In this document: one piece after another, positions 18,282 to 27,008 of the stretch
Position numbering within the stretch: the stretch's first letter is position 1
How the letters are laid out: every line of letters begins with the position of its first letter
From: Roseobacter sp.
GTDB lineage: Bacteria > Pseudomonadota > Alphaproteobacteria > Rhodobacterales > Rhodobacteraceae
Assembly: GCA_015665415.1 (NCBI GenBank)
Contig: JADFAE010000014.1
Location: 280,125-344,124, forward strand
Reading direction: 5' to 3'
DNA length: 64,000 nucleotides
The notes under the pieces: model-generated
Databases searched by the model: none
What the model saw: only the letters and a program-made list of their open reading frames with translations
Told to the model about the DNA's origin: nothing
Program-made: the position numbers and the translations under genes

Positions 18282-18925
18282 GCGGCCCCGATCCGGAAAC
18301 CAAGATGCAATTTCTCTTTGCCCTGCGCTCGCGCGGGGTCACGGATACGCGCGTGCTTGAGGCCATGGAGCAGATCGACCGTGGCCCATTTGTGCGCGGC
18401 ATCTTCTCTGAACGCGCCTATGAGGACACGCCACTGCCGATCGCCTGCGGCCAGACCATCTCGCAGCCCTCGGTGGTTGGGCTGATGACCCAGGCCCTGC
18501 AGATTTCTCCCCGCGATACGGTCCTTGAGGTGGGCACCGGCTCTGGCTATCAGGCCGCGATCCTGGCCAAGCTGGCGCGTCGGGTCTATACCATCGATCG
18601 CCATGCGCGACTGGTGCGCGAAGCGCGGATGGTTTTTGAGGGGTTGCAACTGCCCAATATCACCTCCTTGGTGGGCGATGGTAGTTTTGGCCTGCCGGAT
18701 CAGGCCCCGTTTGATCGCATCATTGTCACCGCCGCCGCCGAAGATCCCCCCGGCCCCTTGCTGGCGCAGCTGAAGCCCGGTGGCATCATGGTGGTGCCGG
18801 TGGGGCAATCCGACACGGTGCAGACCCTGATCCGGGTGCGCAAGACAGAGAACGGGCTGGACTACGATGAGCTGCGTCCCGTCCGTTTTGTCCCCCTGCT
18901 CGAAGGTTTGGGCAAAGAAAGCTGA
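18278..18925 (+). CDS. pcm: Protein-L-isoaspartate O-methyltransferase
   Basis: Repairs damaged (isoaspartyl) proteins using S-adenosylmethionine. 215 residues; SAM motif [15 protein letters not shown], plus the substrate-side [15 protein letters not shown] and the C-terminal GGIMVVPVG typical of PCMT. Coupled to surE by a 4-bp overlap. Confidence 0.95.
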   Translation: MSGPDPETKMQFLFALRSRGVTDTRVLEAMEQIDRGPFVRGIFSERAYEDTPLPIACGQTISQPSVVGLMTQALQISPRDTVLEVGTGSGYQAAILAKLARRVYTIDRHARLVREARMVFEGLQLPNITSLVGDGSFGLPDQAPFDRIIVTAAAEDPPGPLLAQLKPGGIMVVPVGQSDTVQTLIRVRKTENGLDYDELRPVRFVPLLEGLGKES

Positions 18926-19057
18926 AATTCCGGCAAAGGCACGCCGATTGCGCTCAGCCGTGCAAAAACCCATTGACGAGCCCCTTTCCGCCTGCACTAC
19001 AGGGTTGAAGACCGGCGCAAGTCCGGCCACAACAACAAGACAAGACACGAGGACAGC

Positions 19058-20290
19058 ATGATCACAGGACGCCCCACGCCCCGCACTGCGCGCCGCCGCA
19101 TGGCGCTGGCCAGCCTTCCCCTGCTTGCCCTATTGGCAGGCTGTGACGGACCTCTGGATTATGATCTGCGCGGCCAGATCGGCGGCTTCAACACCAGTCA
19201 GGCGGCCCAGACCGCTACCGTCAATCGCCCCAGTCCCGACAGTCGCGGGCTGATCACCTACCCCTCTTATCAGGTGGCGGTGGCGCAGCGTGGCGACAAG
19301 GTTTCAGACATCGCCGCACGGATTGGCCTGCCCGCCTCCGAGATCGCTCGTTTCAATGGCATGCAACCCAGTGACACCCTGCGCAAGGGTGAGGTTCTGG
19401 CCCTGCCCCGCCGCGCCCCAGACAGCCTTCCCACCGCCGCAGGTTCCGTCAACCCCGGTGCCGTGGATATCGCCGCCCTGGCGGGCAATGCCATCGATGC
19501 CTCCCCGGTGACCTCTCCCAACCCCGGCTCTGTGACCACCACGCAGATCCAACCAACGCCGCAGCAGCGCCCAGCAACCGTGCAAACCGGCCCGGAACCA
19601 ATCCGCCACAAAGTGGTGCGCGGCGAAACCGCCTATACCATTTCCCGTCTCTATCAGGTGCCGGTGAAATCCCTGGCTGAATGGAACGGTCTGGGCAGCG
19701 ACTTTGCCATTCGCGAAGGCCAGCAACTGCTGATCCCCCTCAAAGACCCGAGTTCTGCCCCCAGTTCCGCCACCGGCACCGCTGCCGCTGTCACCACGGT
19801 CACCGCCCCCGGAGAAGGCACCAGCACGCCAACGCCACCCAGCGCTACCAAGCCGCTGCCCCAAGAAAATCTGGCCCCCGCCAGCGTCGCCTCCGAAAAT
19901 CTGCCCAGCGTTGACGTGCCTGCGCCCAGCCGCGCCAGTGATGCCCCCATGGCCTATCCGGTTCAGGGCAAAATCGTCAGCACCTATTCCAAGGGGCGCA
20001 ACGACGGCATCGATATCGCAGGTGGCTCCGGCGCAGCGGTCAAAGCAGCAGAGGCCGGCAGCGTGGCCGCCATCACCAAAGACTCAAAGAACATTCCGAT
20101 CATCGTGATCCGTCACGGCCCACAGCTGCTGACCATCTACGCCAATATCGACAAGATCTCGGTCAGCAAGGGCGAACAGGTGGCCCGTGGTCAGGTCATT
20201 GGCAACCTGCATGAGACCGAGGGGGCCACGCTGCATTTCGAAGTGCGCGATGGCTATGACAGCCTGGATCCGCTGGACTATCTGAACTAG
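19058..20290 (+). CDS. NlpD-like lipoprotein: two LysM domains and a degenerate LytM domain
   Basis: 410 residues. Signal with lipobox LLAGC (Cys about 29); LysM 1 about 68-112; a Pro/Thr-rich linker; LysM 2 about 185-228; a second low-complexity linker; LytM/M23 domain about 298-408. Zinc ligands are lost: Asn315 stands where the HxxxD His should be (Asp319 kept), and Thr391 replaces the first His of HxH (His393 kept). This matches EnvC/NlpD-type LytM factors that activate amidases rather than cut the wall. GAGG lies before the ATG. Order surE-pcm-nlpD supports the call. Confidence 0.88.
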   Translation: MITGRPTPRTARRRMALASLPLLALLAGCDGPLDYDLRGQIGGFNTSQAAQTATVNRPSPDSRGLITYPSYQVAVAQRGDKVSDIAARIGLPASEIARFNGMQPSDTLRKGEVLALPRRAPDSLPTAAGSVNPGAVDIAALAGNAIDASPVTSPNPGSVTTTQIQPTPQQRPATVQTGPEPIRHKVVRGETAYTISRLYQVPVKSLAEWNGLGSDFAIREGQQLLIPLKDPSSAPSSATGTAAAVTTVTAPGEGTSTPTPPSATKPLPQENLAPASVASENLPSVDVPAPSRASDAPMAYPVQGKIVSTYSKGRNDGIDIAGGSGAAVKAAEAGSVAAITKDSKNIPIIVIRHGPQLLTIYANIDKISVSKGEQVARGQVIGNLHETEGATLHFEVRDGYDSLDPLDYLN

Positions 20291-20299
20291 CGCAGAAAA

Positions 20300-20328
20300 G
20301 GCAGCCCGCAGCAAACATGCGGACTGCC
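20300..20328. terminator. Hairpin between convergent nlpD and DUF815 genes
   Basis: GGCAG and CCGCA (20300-20310) pair with TGCGG and CTGCC (20318-20328) with one mismatch. It sits between converging genes and could serve both, though T-runs are weak. Confidence 0.5.
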
Positions 20329-20363
20329 TGAAACACCGGCCCGGCCGGAACAGGGGCCCGGTC

Positions 20364-21212
20364 CTAACCCGTCGTCAGCGCCACCCCGTGGCGTCCCGCC
20401 AGATCGGTAAAGAACTGCCAGGCCACCCGACCGGATCGCGCGCCGCGTGTGGCCTGCCACTCCACAGCCTCGGCGCGCAAAACCTCTGCATCGACGACGA
20501 CACCGTAGGCCTCACAATAGCCTGAAATCATGGCAAGATATTCGTCCTGATCGCAGGGGTGAAACCCCAGCCACAATCCAAAGCGATCGCTGAGAGAGAC
20601 CTTTTCCTCAACCGCCTCAGAGGGATTGATGGCACTGGAGCGCTCGTTCTCGATCATGTCACGTGGCATCAGATGACGCCGGTTCGAGGTGGCATAGAAC
20701 ACCACATTGTCAGGCCGCCCCTCGATGCCCCCATCCAGTACGGCCTTCAGGCTTTTGTAGTGCTGATCGTCGTGGCTGAAAGACAGGTCATCACAAAACA
20801 GGATAAACCGATGTGGCGCCTGCCTCAGATGGTTCAGCAAACGCGCCACCGAGGGCAGATCCTCGCGCTGCAACTCCACCAGCTTCAGCTCAGGATGATC
20901 GGCCAGCAAGGCCCCGTGGATCGCCTTGACCAGGCTGGATTTTCCCATCCCACGCGCCCCCCACAACAGGGCATTATTGGCCGCGTCACCGCGTGCAAAG
21001 CGGCGACTGTTGTCCAGCAGCGTATCGCGGGAGCGGTTGATGCCAATCAGCAACTGCAAATCGATCCGGTTCACCGAATTCATCGGAACCAAACGATCCG
21101 GAGAGATATGCCAGACAAAGGCATCCGCTGCATCAAAATCGGGCGCATCCAGGGGGGCCGGAGCCATGCGCTCCAAAGCTTCGGCAATGCGGGTCAATAC
21201 TGTCTGGTCCAT
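20364..21212 (-). CDS. DUF815 family AAA-type ATP-binding protein
   Basis: 282 residues. Start at 21212 is set by GGAGG four bases upstream. Walker A GARGMGKSSLVKA, Walker B-like RFILFCDDLSF, and sensor-type YATSNRRHL. The pattern matches the DUF815 P-loop family found widely in proteobacteria, of unknown function. It is alone on this strand between nlpD and tatC. Confidence 0.85.
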   Translation of the reverse strand: MDQTVLTRIAEALERMAPAPLDAPDFDAADAFVWHISPDRLVPMNSVNRIDLQLLIGINRSRDTLLDNSRRFARGDAANNALLWGARGMGKSSLVKAIHGALLADHPELKLVELQREDLPSVARLLNHLRQAPHRFILFCDDLSFSHDDQHYKSLKAVLDGGIEGRPDNVVFYATSNRRHLMPRDMIENERSSAINPSEAVEEKVSLSDRFGLWLGFHPCDQDEYLAMISGYCEAYGVVVDAEVLRAEAVEWQATRGARSGRVAWQFFTDLAGRHGVALTTG

Positions 21213-21352
21213 GGGGCCTCCGTCAGATGTTGCTCGATTTGAAAGCATGTTCCGCCACTGGCAGCAAGAGGCTTTGCCCTGGTCACAGCTGCGCCAGCAA
21301 TGTTTGCTCCGCGCTGCTCTGTCACAGGACAGCAGATCAGGTCGCCGCACGC

Positions 21353-21395
21353 CATTTCATCTTTCTCAAAATATTCCGGGGGTGAGCGCCCGCAG
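21353..21395. repeat. Dispersed repeat, single-arm copy
   Basis: ATTTCATCTTTCTCAAAATA followed by TTCCGGGGGTGAGCGC matches, inverted, the outer arm of the element at about 7381-7405. It lies between the DUF815 gene and tatC. Two copies at unrelated loci show it is interspersed. Confidence 0.55.
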
Positions 21396-21436
21396 GGCGT
21401 GAGGAGGCAGAGCCCCAAACCCCTCACCTCAACATG

Positions 21437-21466
21437 AAAAGGGCGCGCCGTTTCCGACACGCCCTT
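21437..21466 (-). terminator. Terminator of tatABC
   Basis: On the minus strand AAGGGCG and CGCCCTT (21460-21466 and 21439-21445) form a stem that runs straight into TTTT, shortly after the tatC stop. Confidence 0.7.
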
Positions 21467-21488
21467 CCCTCACAGTCTATCTGTGATG

Positions 21489-22430
21489 TTACTTGTCTTC
21501 ATCGTCCTCGAACTCGGCCAGGATGGGATCATCCTCGTCGTCGTAATAGCCCTCGGCGCGCAGCTTCTCTTCGCGCTTGGTTTCAACCCGGCGCACCAGG
21601 AAGATCGAGATCTCATAAAGACCATAGACCACCACAAAGAGGATCAGCTGAGTGATCACATCCGGGGGCGTCACCAGCGCGGCCAGCACCAGAATGGCAA
21701 CAATCGCATATTTGCGCACCGCCCCCAAACCATCCGCACTGACCAGACCAGCCTTGCCCATCAGGGTCAGCAGCACCGGCAGCTGGAAACACAGACCAAA
21801 GGCCATGATGAATTTGAGCGTGATATCCAGGCTCTCGTTGACCTTGCCAAAGAAGGTGATCTTCACCCCATCGGTGGTTTCCGGAACAACCGCCATATCC
21901 ACCACCACCTGACCCGGCACATCTCCGGCCACCTGACCTGCCGCCTGCGACAGCAGATTGGCAAAGATCGAGCTCACATCAGCAAAGCCCAGAAAGAACT
22001 GCATCGCCAGTGGCGTCACCACCAGCTGGGCAAAGCTTGCCCCCAGCAGGAACATGAAAGGCGAGGCAATCAGGAAGGGCAGAAACGCGCCCTTTTCGGT
22101 CTTGTAGAGCCCCGGAGCCACAAAGCGCCATAGCTGGTAACCGATCATCGGAAAGGACAGCGCAAAGCCAAAGACCATGGAGATCCGAAACAATGTGAAC
22201 AGGTATTCCTGCGGCGACGTATATTGCAGCGTCGGCGAAGGATCCCCCAGCGCCCGCAACGTCTCCTCGATCGGCTTGACCAGGAACTGCAGGATCGGCT
22301 CGGCCACGACAAAGGCCAGAATGACCCCCACCGCAAAGGCCATCACCGCCCGGATCAGACGGGTGCGCAGCTCCGCCAGATGTTCGATCAATGGCGCGGT
22401 CGAATCCTCGACCTCTTCTGTCTGGCTCAT
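21489..22430 (-). CDS. tatC: Sec-independent translocase subunit TatC
   Basis: Twin-arginine signal receptor in the inner membrane, 313 residues, six helices. The N-terminus has [16 protein letters not shown], the family signature, and the first periplasmic loop has [17 protein letters not shown]. The C-terminal tail is acidic ([17 protein letters not shown]), and there is a longer loop with Gly/Gln residues around 170-200, as in other Rhodobacterales. Overlaps tatB by 4 bp. Confidence 0.95.
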   Translation of the reverse strand: MSQTEEVEDSTAPLIEHLAELRTRLIRAVMAFAVGVILAFVVAEPILQFLVKPIEETLRALGDPSPTLQYTSPQEYLFTLFRISMVFGFALSFPMIGYQLWRFVAPGLYKTEKGAFLPFLIASPFMFLLGASFAQLVVTPLAMQFFLGFADVSSIFANLLSQAAGQVAGDVPGQVVVDMAVVPETTDGVKITFFGKVNESLDITLKFIMAFGLCFQLPVLLTLMGKAGLVSADGLGAVRKYAIVAILVLAALVTPPDVITQLILFVVVYGLYEISIFLVRRVETKREEKLRAEGYYDDEDDPILAEFEDDEDK

Positions 22431-22948
22431 GGTTTGGCCTCACTTTCTTGCGCAGGCGCATCCGCACCGCTTGGCTGCTCTGGCGCGGCTTCAACCGCGG
22501 CCTCGGCGGCCTCAGCGTGCTTCAGGGCCTCTGCGGCCTCACGTGCCTTGCGCTCAGCGGCAGCACGCGCGGTCGAAGCCTGGATCTTCTTGGCCTCAAG
22601 CGCGCGTTCAACCGCCATTTTTCCAGTCTCGGTGCCCGGCTTGAATGCGGTCGGGTCAATCGACTTGGTGGGGTCAATGGATTTGGCCATATCCTGCGCC
22701 GCCTCTCTGACCCCGTCCATGGCCGTGCCCACCGGGTTGGTGGCGGCCTTCAGCCCCTTGGCGACGTCACGCACGCCGCTTTCGTCGGCGGCGTCATTCA
22801 TCGCTGAGCTGAACTCGCGCGCCATGCCCTTGGCCTTGCCGACAAAACGTCCGACATTGCGGAACATCACCGGCAGGTCTTTGGGCCCGACAACAATCAG
22901 CGCCACAACGCCGATGACCAGCAGTTCGGTTAGCCCAAGATCAAACAT
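22427..22948 (-). CDS. tatB: Translocase subunit TatB
   Basis: 173 residues. Single N-terminal helix with the TatB pattern [20 protein letters not shown], then the Gly-Pro hinge and an amphipathic helix, then a long Ala/Glu/Lys-rich tail. Works with TatC in signal-peptide binding. Middle gene of tatABC. Confidence 0.92.
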   Translation of the reverse strand: MFDLGLTELLVIGVVALIVVGPKDLPVMFRNVGRFVGKAKGMAREFSSAMNDAADESGVRDVAKGLKAATNPVGTAMDGVREAAQDMAKSIDPTKSIDPTAFKPGTETGKMAVERALEAKKIQASTARAAAERKAREAAEALKHAEAAEAAVEAAPEQPSGADAPAQESEAKP

Positions 22949-22954
22949 CAGCGC

Positions 22955-23170
22955 TTACGCCTTGTCTTTTTCAGTCTCGGGGGTCACGTCCTGAGCCGCC
23001 TCAGCCGCATCCTTCTCCAGTTCGGCAGTGCCTTCACTGACGCCTCGCTTGAACGAGGTGATGCCTTTGCCAACTTCGCCCATCAGCGAGCTGATCTTGC
23101 CACGTCCAAACAGAACCAGAACAACAACAGCGATGAGCAGAATGCCTGGAAGGCCGATATTATTGAGCAT
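22955..23170 (-). CDS. tatA: Translocase subunit TatA
   Basis: Pore-forming Tat subunit, 71 residues. N-terminal helix [19 protein letters not shown] followed by an amphipathic helix with [23 protein letters not shown] ribosome site. First gene of the operon; the tat promoter should lie in 23171-23390, shared with the divergent gene. Confidence 0.94.
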   Translation of the reverse strand: MLNNIGLPGILLIAVVVLVLFGRGKISSLMGEVGKGITSFKRGVSEGTAELEKDAAEAAQDVTPETEKDKA

Positions 23171-23392
23171 GTGAATCTCTCCTTGTCTTCAACCGGTGCG
23201 CTACGCAGCGGTTCACTCTTTTCTGGCACCCGGTCTACGCCCCCCAATGCCAAGATCAAAGACCGATGGCTGGCCTTACCGCCTCTCTGCAGGGCAAAAA
23301 CAGGTTTTTTGCAGCCAGCGCAAATCCAACTGACAGGTTTGTGTCAGTTGGCATCCTCTATCACGTCCCTACCAACAACCTGGAGTATCGAA

Positions 23393-23701
23393 ATGACCCA
23401 AAACGTAGCTGAAACCGTGACCTTTGCCTTGGCGGACAGCGTGAGCGATGCCGAATTCGTCACGCTGAGCAAACTGACCGAGGCCTTTGTACGAAGCTGC
23501 CCCGGTTTCATCTTTCGCCGCCTCAGCAAGGGCGAGGATGGACGCTGGACCGATGCGGTGGTCTGGCAGGATATGGCAACTGCACAGGCCGCAGCCAAGG
23601 CCTTTGAGGCCCAGGATTTTCTGCCCGCCCTCATGGGTGCTATGAAGCCTGACAGCGTCACCATGCGCCATGAGACCATCCACTGGACCATGGCGGCCTA
23701 A
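23393..23701 (+). CDS. ABM-like dimeric alpha/beta-barrel protein
   Basis: 102 residues from ATG 23393 (GGAG upstream). An alternating strand/helix pattern with CPGFIFRRLSKGEDGRWTDAVVWQDM and AKAFEAQDFLPALM fits the antibiotic biosynthesis monooxygenase-like (ABM) fold. No catalytic site can be assigned. It precedes a WYL regulator by 57 bp, which may control it. Confidence 0.65.
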   Translation: MTQNVAETVTFALADSVSDAEFVTLSKLTEAFVRSCPGFIFRRLSKGEDGRWTDAVVWQDMATAQAAAKAFEAQDFLPALMGAMKPDSVTMRHETIHWTMAA

Positions 23702-23758
23702 ACAGCGTGGCGTCGCATGGGCTTGACCCGCAGCCAAGGCCTGCGACAAAGGTAGCCT

Positions 23759-24460
23759 ATGCGACGCACCGACCGCCTTTTTGAAATCATCCAGATCCTG
23801 CGCGATGGCAAACTCCATCGCGCAAAGGACATTGCTGCCCGGCTGGAGGTCTCCACCCGCACCATCTACCGCGACATGGACACGCTGGTGGCCTCTGGTG
23901 TGCCAGTCGAGGGCGAGCGCGGCGTTGGCTATCTGGTGCGCGAGCAGATCACCCTGCCGCCCCTGACCCTGACCCCGGAGGAGCTGGAAGCGCTGAACCT
24001 GGGCATGGCCATCGTGGCTGAGGCTGCGGATGCCGATCTGAAAGCCGCAGCGCTGTCGCTGGCAAGCAAAGTTGACGCAGTTCTGCCCGCAGAGGTCATT
24101 GCCGAAGCGGATGCCTGGAAATTCGCCGTCTATCCCTTTGCCGATGTCGCCCGTGGCTTTGCCCAGATGCCGACCCTGCGCGCGGCGATCAAATCGCGCC
24201 AAAAGCTGGAAATGCACTACCGCCGCATCGACGGCACCCTGACAGAGCGCGTCATTCGCCCTCTGCATATGGAATATTGGGGACGGGTCTGGACCCTGAC
24301 GGCCTGGTGCGAGACCCGAGGCGATTTCCGTGTCTTTCGCGTTGACCTGATCGAAGAGGCCCGGGCCCTGCCCGAGTTGTTTCAGGATGAACCCGGCAAG
24401 ACCCTGGCGGATTATGATCCGCAGGCCAATGCGGCCAAGCCCCAGAATCCTGAAGGCTGA
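23759..24460 (+). CDS. YafY-type HTH/WYL transcriptional regulator
   Basis: 233 residues. Winged helix at 5-60 (AKDIAARLEVSTRTIYRDMDTL is the recognition region), then a WYL domain at about 140-215 with MHYRRIDGTLTERVIRPLHMEYWGRVWTLTAWC. Proteins of this type bind DNA and may sense ligands through the WYL module. A 7-bp tandem repeat overlaps its stop codon. Confidence 0.85.
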   Translation: MRRTDRLFEIIQILRDGKLHRAKDIAARLEVSTRTIYRDMDTLVASGVPVEGERGVGYLVREQITLPPLTLTPEELEALNLGMAIVAEAADADLKAAALSLASKVDAVLPAEVIAEADAWKFAVYPFADVARGFAQMPTLRAAIKSRQKLEMHYRRIDGTLTERVIRPLHMEYWGRVWTLTAWCETRGDFRVFRVDLIEEARALPELFQDEPGKTLADYDPQANAAKPQNPEG

Positions 24461-24489
24461 GGGCTGAGGGCTGAGGGCTGAGGGCTGAG
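24455..24489 (+). repeat. Five tandem copies of a 7-bp unit (GGCTGAG)
   Basis: Five exact head-to-tail units run from 24455 to 24489. The first holds the stop codon of the WYL regulator. Because 7 is not a multiple of 3, the repeat gives TGA in successive frames, so copy-number change would not easily extend the protein. Confidence 0.95.
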
Positions 24490-24507
24490 GTTCAGATCAA
24501 TTGCAGC

Positions 24508-25659
24508 TCAGGCCGGAAAGACAAAACAGCGGTTGCGCGGTACCGTCAGCCACATCGGACGGCCCACCTCCGGCAAGAACACCCGTGGCACCGTTACCTT
24601 CAACACCGAACCGTCATGGTCCATCTGAAATTCCACCAGGCTCTCGTGGCCCAGATAGCGCGCCCGTTTGACCGTGGCGCGGGCTGCGACCCCATCACTT
24701 GCCGTTGGCAATGGCCCGGTGCCCTTTCGGTCAAAATCAATGCGCACATGCTGGGGGCGGAACACGATCTCCACATCCGTCTTGTCGGCAATGCCTGGTG
24801 CCAGGAATTGACCAAAGGGGGTTTCCGCCAACGCGCCGTTAACTTGTGAGTGCAAAACATTGACATCACTAAAGAAAGCGACAGCAGCCTTGTCCTTGGG
24901 ACGGGTATAGACATTGTAGGGGGCGCCCTGCTGCACGATCTTGCCGCGCCGCATCAGCGCAATCTCATCCGCCATCCGCATGGCTTCTTCGGGCTCATGG
25001 GTGACCAAAAGCACCGCCGCGTCTTCTTCTTTCAGCAGCGTCAGGGTCTCGTCGCGGATGCCGTCGCGCAACCGGTTGTCGAGGCCAGAGAAGGGCTCAT
25101 CCATCAGCATGATGCGCGGCCGCGGAGCCAGGGCGCGGGCCAGGGCCACCCGCTGCTGCTCCCCACCTGACAGGTGATGCGGGAACTCATCGATAAAGCG
25201 GGTTAGCGCGACTTTCTGCAGCAGCTCTTCGACCCGGGCGCGTTTCTCGTCCCGGTGCCCTTTCAGGCCAAAGGCCACGTTGTCGGCCACGCTGAGATGC
25301 GGGAACAGGGCAAAATCCTGAAACATCAGCCCGATTTCGCGCCGTTCTGGCGGGACACGAAACACGGTGTCGCAGATCAGCTTGCCATCCACGTAGATCT
25401 CGCCGCTGTCCTGCATCTCGACGCCGGCAATCATCCGCAGCGTGGTGGATTTGCCGCAGCCCGATGGCCCCAGCAGGCAGGTCACCTGCCCCGCCTGGAT
25501 CTGCAGCGAGACATCATCCACCACCGCCCGACCATCGAAATAGCGGTGGATATTGCGAATTTCGAGCCGGGGAGCCGGAGCGTTTTCAATCACGCTGTCA
25601 GAAGTCACCTCAGGCTGAACAGACAGAGAGGTGTCAGGCAGGGGGGATGCTGTGCTCAT
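24508..25659 (-). CDS. Ferric-ion-type ABC transporter ATPase (FbpC-like)
   Basis: 383 residues. Walker A GPSGCGKST at 64-72, Q-loop MFQDFALFPHLSVADNV, signature LSGGEQQRVALARAL, Walker B IMLMDEPFSGLD, H-loop VTHEPEEAM, and a C-terminal TOBE-like domain after about 290. This set fits the Fe3+/sulfate/polyamine importer class, closest to FbpC. No permease or binding-protein gene is adjacent, so it is an orphan whose partners must lie elsewhere. Confidence 0.82.
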   Translation of the reverse strand: MSTASPLPDTSLSVQPEVTSDSVIENAPAPRLEIRNIHRYFDGRAVVDDVSLQIQAGQVTCLLGPSGCGKSTTLRMIAGVEMQDSGEIYVDGKLICDTVFRVPPERREIGLMFQDFALFPHLSVADNVAFGLKGHRDEKRARVEELLQKVALTRFIDEFPHHLSGGEQQRVALARALAPRPRIMLMDEPFSGLDNRLRDGIRDETLTLLKEEDAAVLLVTHEPEEAMRMADEIALMRRGKIVQQGAPYNVYTRPKDKAAVAFFSDVNVLHSQVNGALAETPFGQFLAPGIADKTDVEIVFRPQHVRIDFDRKGTGPLPTASDGVAARATVKRARYLGHESLVEFQMDHDGSVLKVTVPRVFLPEVGRPMWLTVPRNRCFVFPA

Positions 25660-25735
25660 TTGGCCTCGCAGGATTTCCGACCAAAAAAATCGGCTTTAGC
25701 GGCAAATAGCAATCCCTCTGCCCCCGTGCAAGCCT

Positions 25736-26797
25736 TCAGCAGCAGCTCGCCGCTGCGCCATCTTGATCCAGCCCGGTAAAAGGTGAGTTGCCGCCGCAGC
25801 CCGCAAAGATCCCGTAATGGGTGGAAAAATCGCCGATAAAGTCAAAATGCGGCGCCAGTCGGCTGTCCTTTAGCATCATCCAGGTATTGCCGCAGACCGC
25901 AAATACCTTGCCGCGCTCGATCACATGGTGATCGTCCAGATGCAGCGCATGGGGCGCATGGGGAATGCTGCCCTTGTAGATCACCGCCTGGCCGTAATCC
26001 TCACAGTCGCTTTCCAACGCGGGCAGTTTGAACAGACGATAGGTGGCGGAGAGGAACTTGAGCGGTGCCACCCGTGCCTCCAGCTTGGGGTTTTCGATGG
26101 TCAGGGGCCGCGCGGTCACCATCCGTGGGTCATGGAACCCCGCCCCTTTGGCCAGGGTCAGAAAGTCGTTCCAATACAGCGCGCCGGACAGGCATTCCCC
26201 ATAGAGAACCTCATCACGCGCCATGTCTTCAGGCACCCGGCGGTCGGCATAGACATCGGAGAAGTACATCTCCCCGCCCTCTTTCAACAAATGATAGGCC
26301 CCGCGCAGCACCGCCGCCTTGTCCGTGGCCAGATTGATCACGCAGTTGGAGACGATCACATCAAAGGAGCCCGGCTGCAGATCCAGATCCTCCAGCGTTT
26401 CGATATAGCCATGGTGGAACTCCACATTCGAGGTCTCATGTCCAAAGGCTGCAGCATGGAAATCCTGGTGGCGGCGGGCCACCTCCAGCTGTGCCGGGGT
26501 CATGTCGACACCGACAACTTTGCCCTTGGGTCCCACCATCTGCGACAGGGCATAGACATCGCGCCCGGCCCCACAGCCCAGATCGAGGATGCGTGCGCCC
26601 TCCAAGGCTTCGGGCGCAATCAGCCCACAACCATAATAGCGCGTCAGCACCTCATCATGGATCTGCGACAGCACCGCTTTGACGTGATCGGGGATATCGT
26701 CCGGCGTACAGCAGGCATTGGTCTGCAAATCCGCACTGCCCTGGAGCACCTCCCCGTAGTAGTTTTGAACGGAGGCATGGGAGGATGCAGAGGTCAT
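25736..26797 (-). CDS. arsM: Arsenite S-adenosylmethyltransferase (ArsM-like)
   Basis: 353 residues. SAM motif ILDLGCGAGRDVYALS near 70-85. Cysteines at places expected for arsenite methyltransferases: Cys57 (YYGCGL), Cys152 (SNCVINL) and Cys202 (GECLSGALY), with an extra Cys29-Cys30 pair and a C-terminal SCC. ArsM methylates As(III) to volatile or less toxic forms. No arsR or arsC is adjacent. The same fold also occurs in uncharacterised methyltransferases, so arsenic as substrate rests on the cysteines. Confidence 0.82.
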   Translation of the reverse strand: MTSASSHASVQNYYGEVLQGSADLQTNACCTPDDIPDHVKAVLSQIHDEVLTRYYGCGLIAPEALEGARILDLGCGAGRDVYALSQMVGPKGKVVGVDMTPAQLEVARRHQDFHAAAFGHETSNVEFHHGYIETLEDLDLQPGSFDVIVSNCVINLATDKAAVLRGAYHLLKEGGEMYFSDVYADRRVPEDMARDEVLYGECLSGALYWNDFLTLAKGAGFHDPRMVTARPLTIENPKLEARVAPLKFLSATYRLFKLPALESDCEDYGQAVIYKGSIPHAPHALHLDDHHVIERGKVFAVCGNTWMMLKDSRLAPHFDFIGDFSTHYGIFAGCGGNSPFTGLDQDGAAASCC

Positions 26798-26845
26798 GGG
26801 CGAGGCTTTCCTTGGGCACAGTAAGGCAGAATCTATCAGGCTGGT

Positions 26846-26890
26846 CTGAACGAAACCGGCCTGAATGAAACCGACCTGAATGAAACTGGG
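26846..26890. repeat. Three 15-bp tandem units
   Basis: CTGAACGAAACCGGC, CTGAATGAAACCGAC and CTGAATGAAACTGGG follow each other in the gap upstream of arsM. They may be a remnant of duplication or a cluster of protein-binding sites for arsM; there is no other feature in this 210-bp gap. Confidence 0.8.
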
Positions 26891-27008
26891 CTACCGCGAC
26901 CGTAAAACCACCGCAAGTCCTCAGCACGGGTTCTGACGCAGAGGTGAGCGCGCGTGGCCTGCCCGTGACCGAGATTCTGCCGCCTCGCCAAGCGGGGCAG
27001 TGGCCCCA

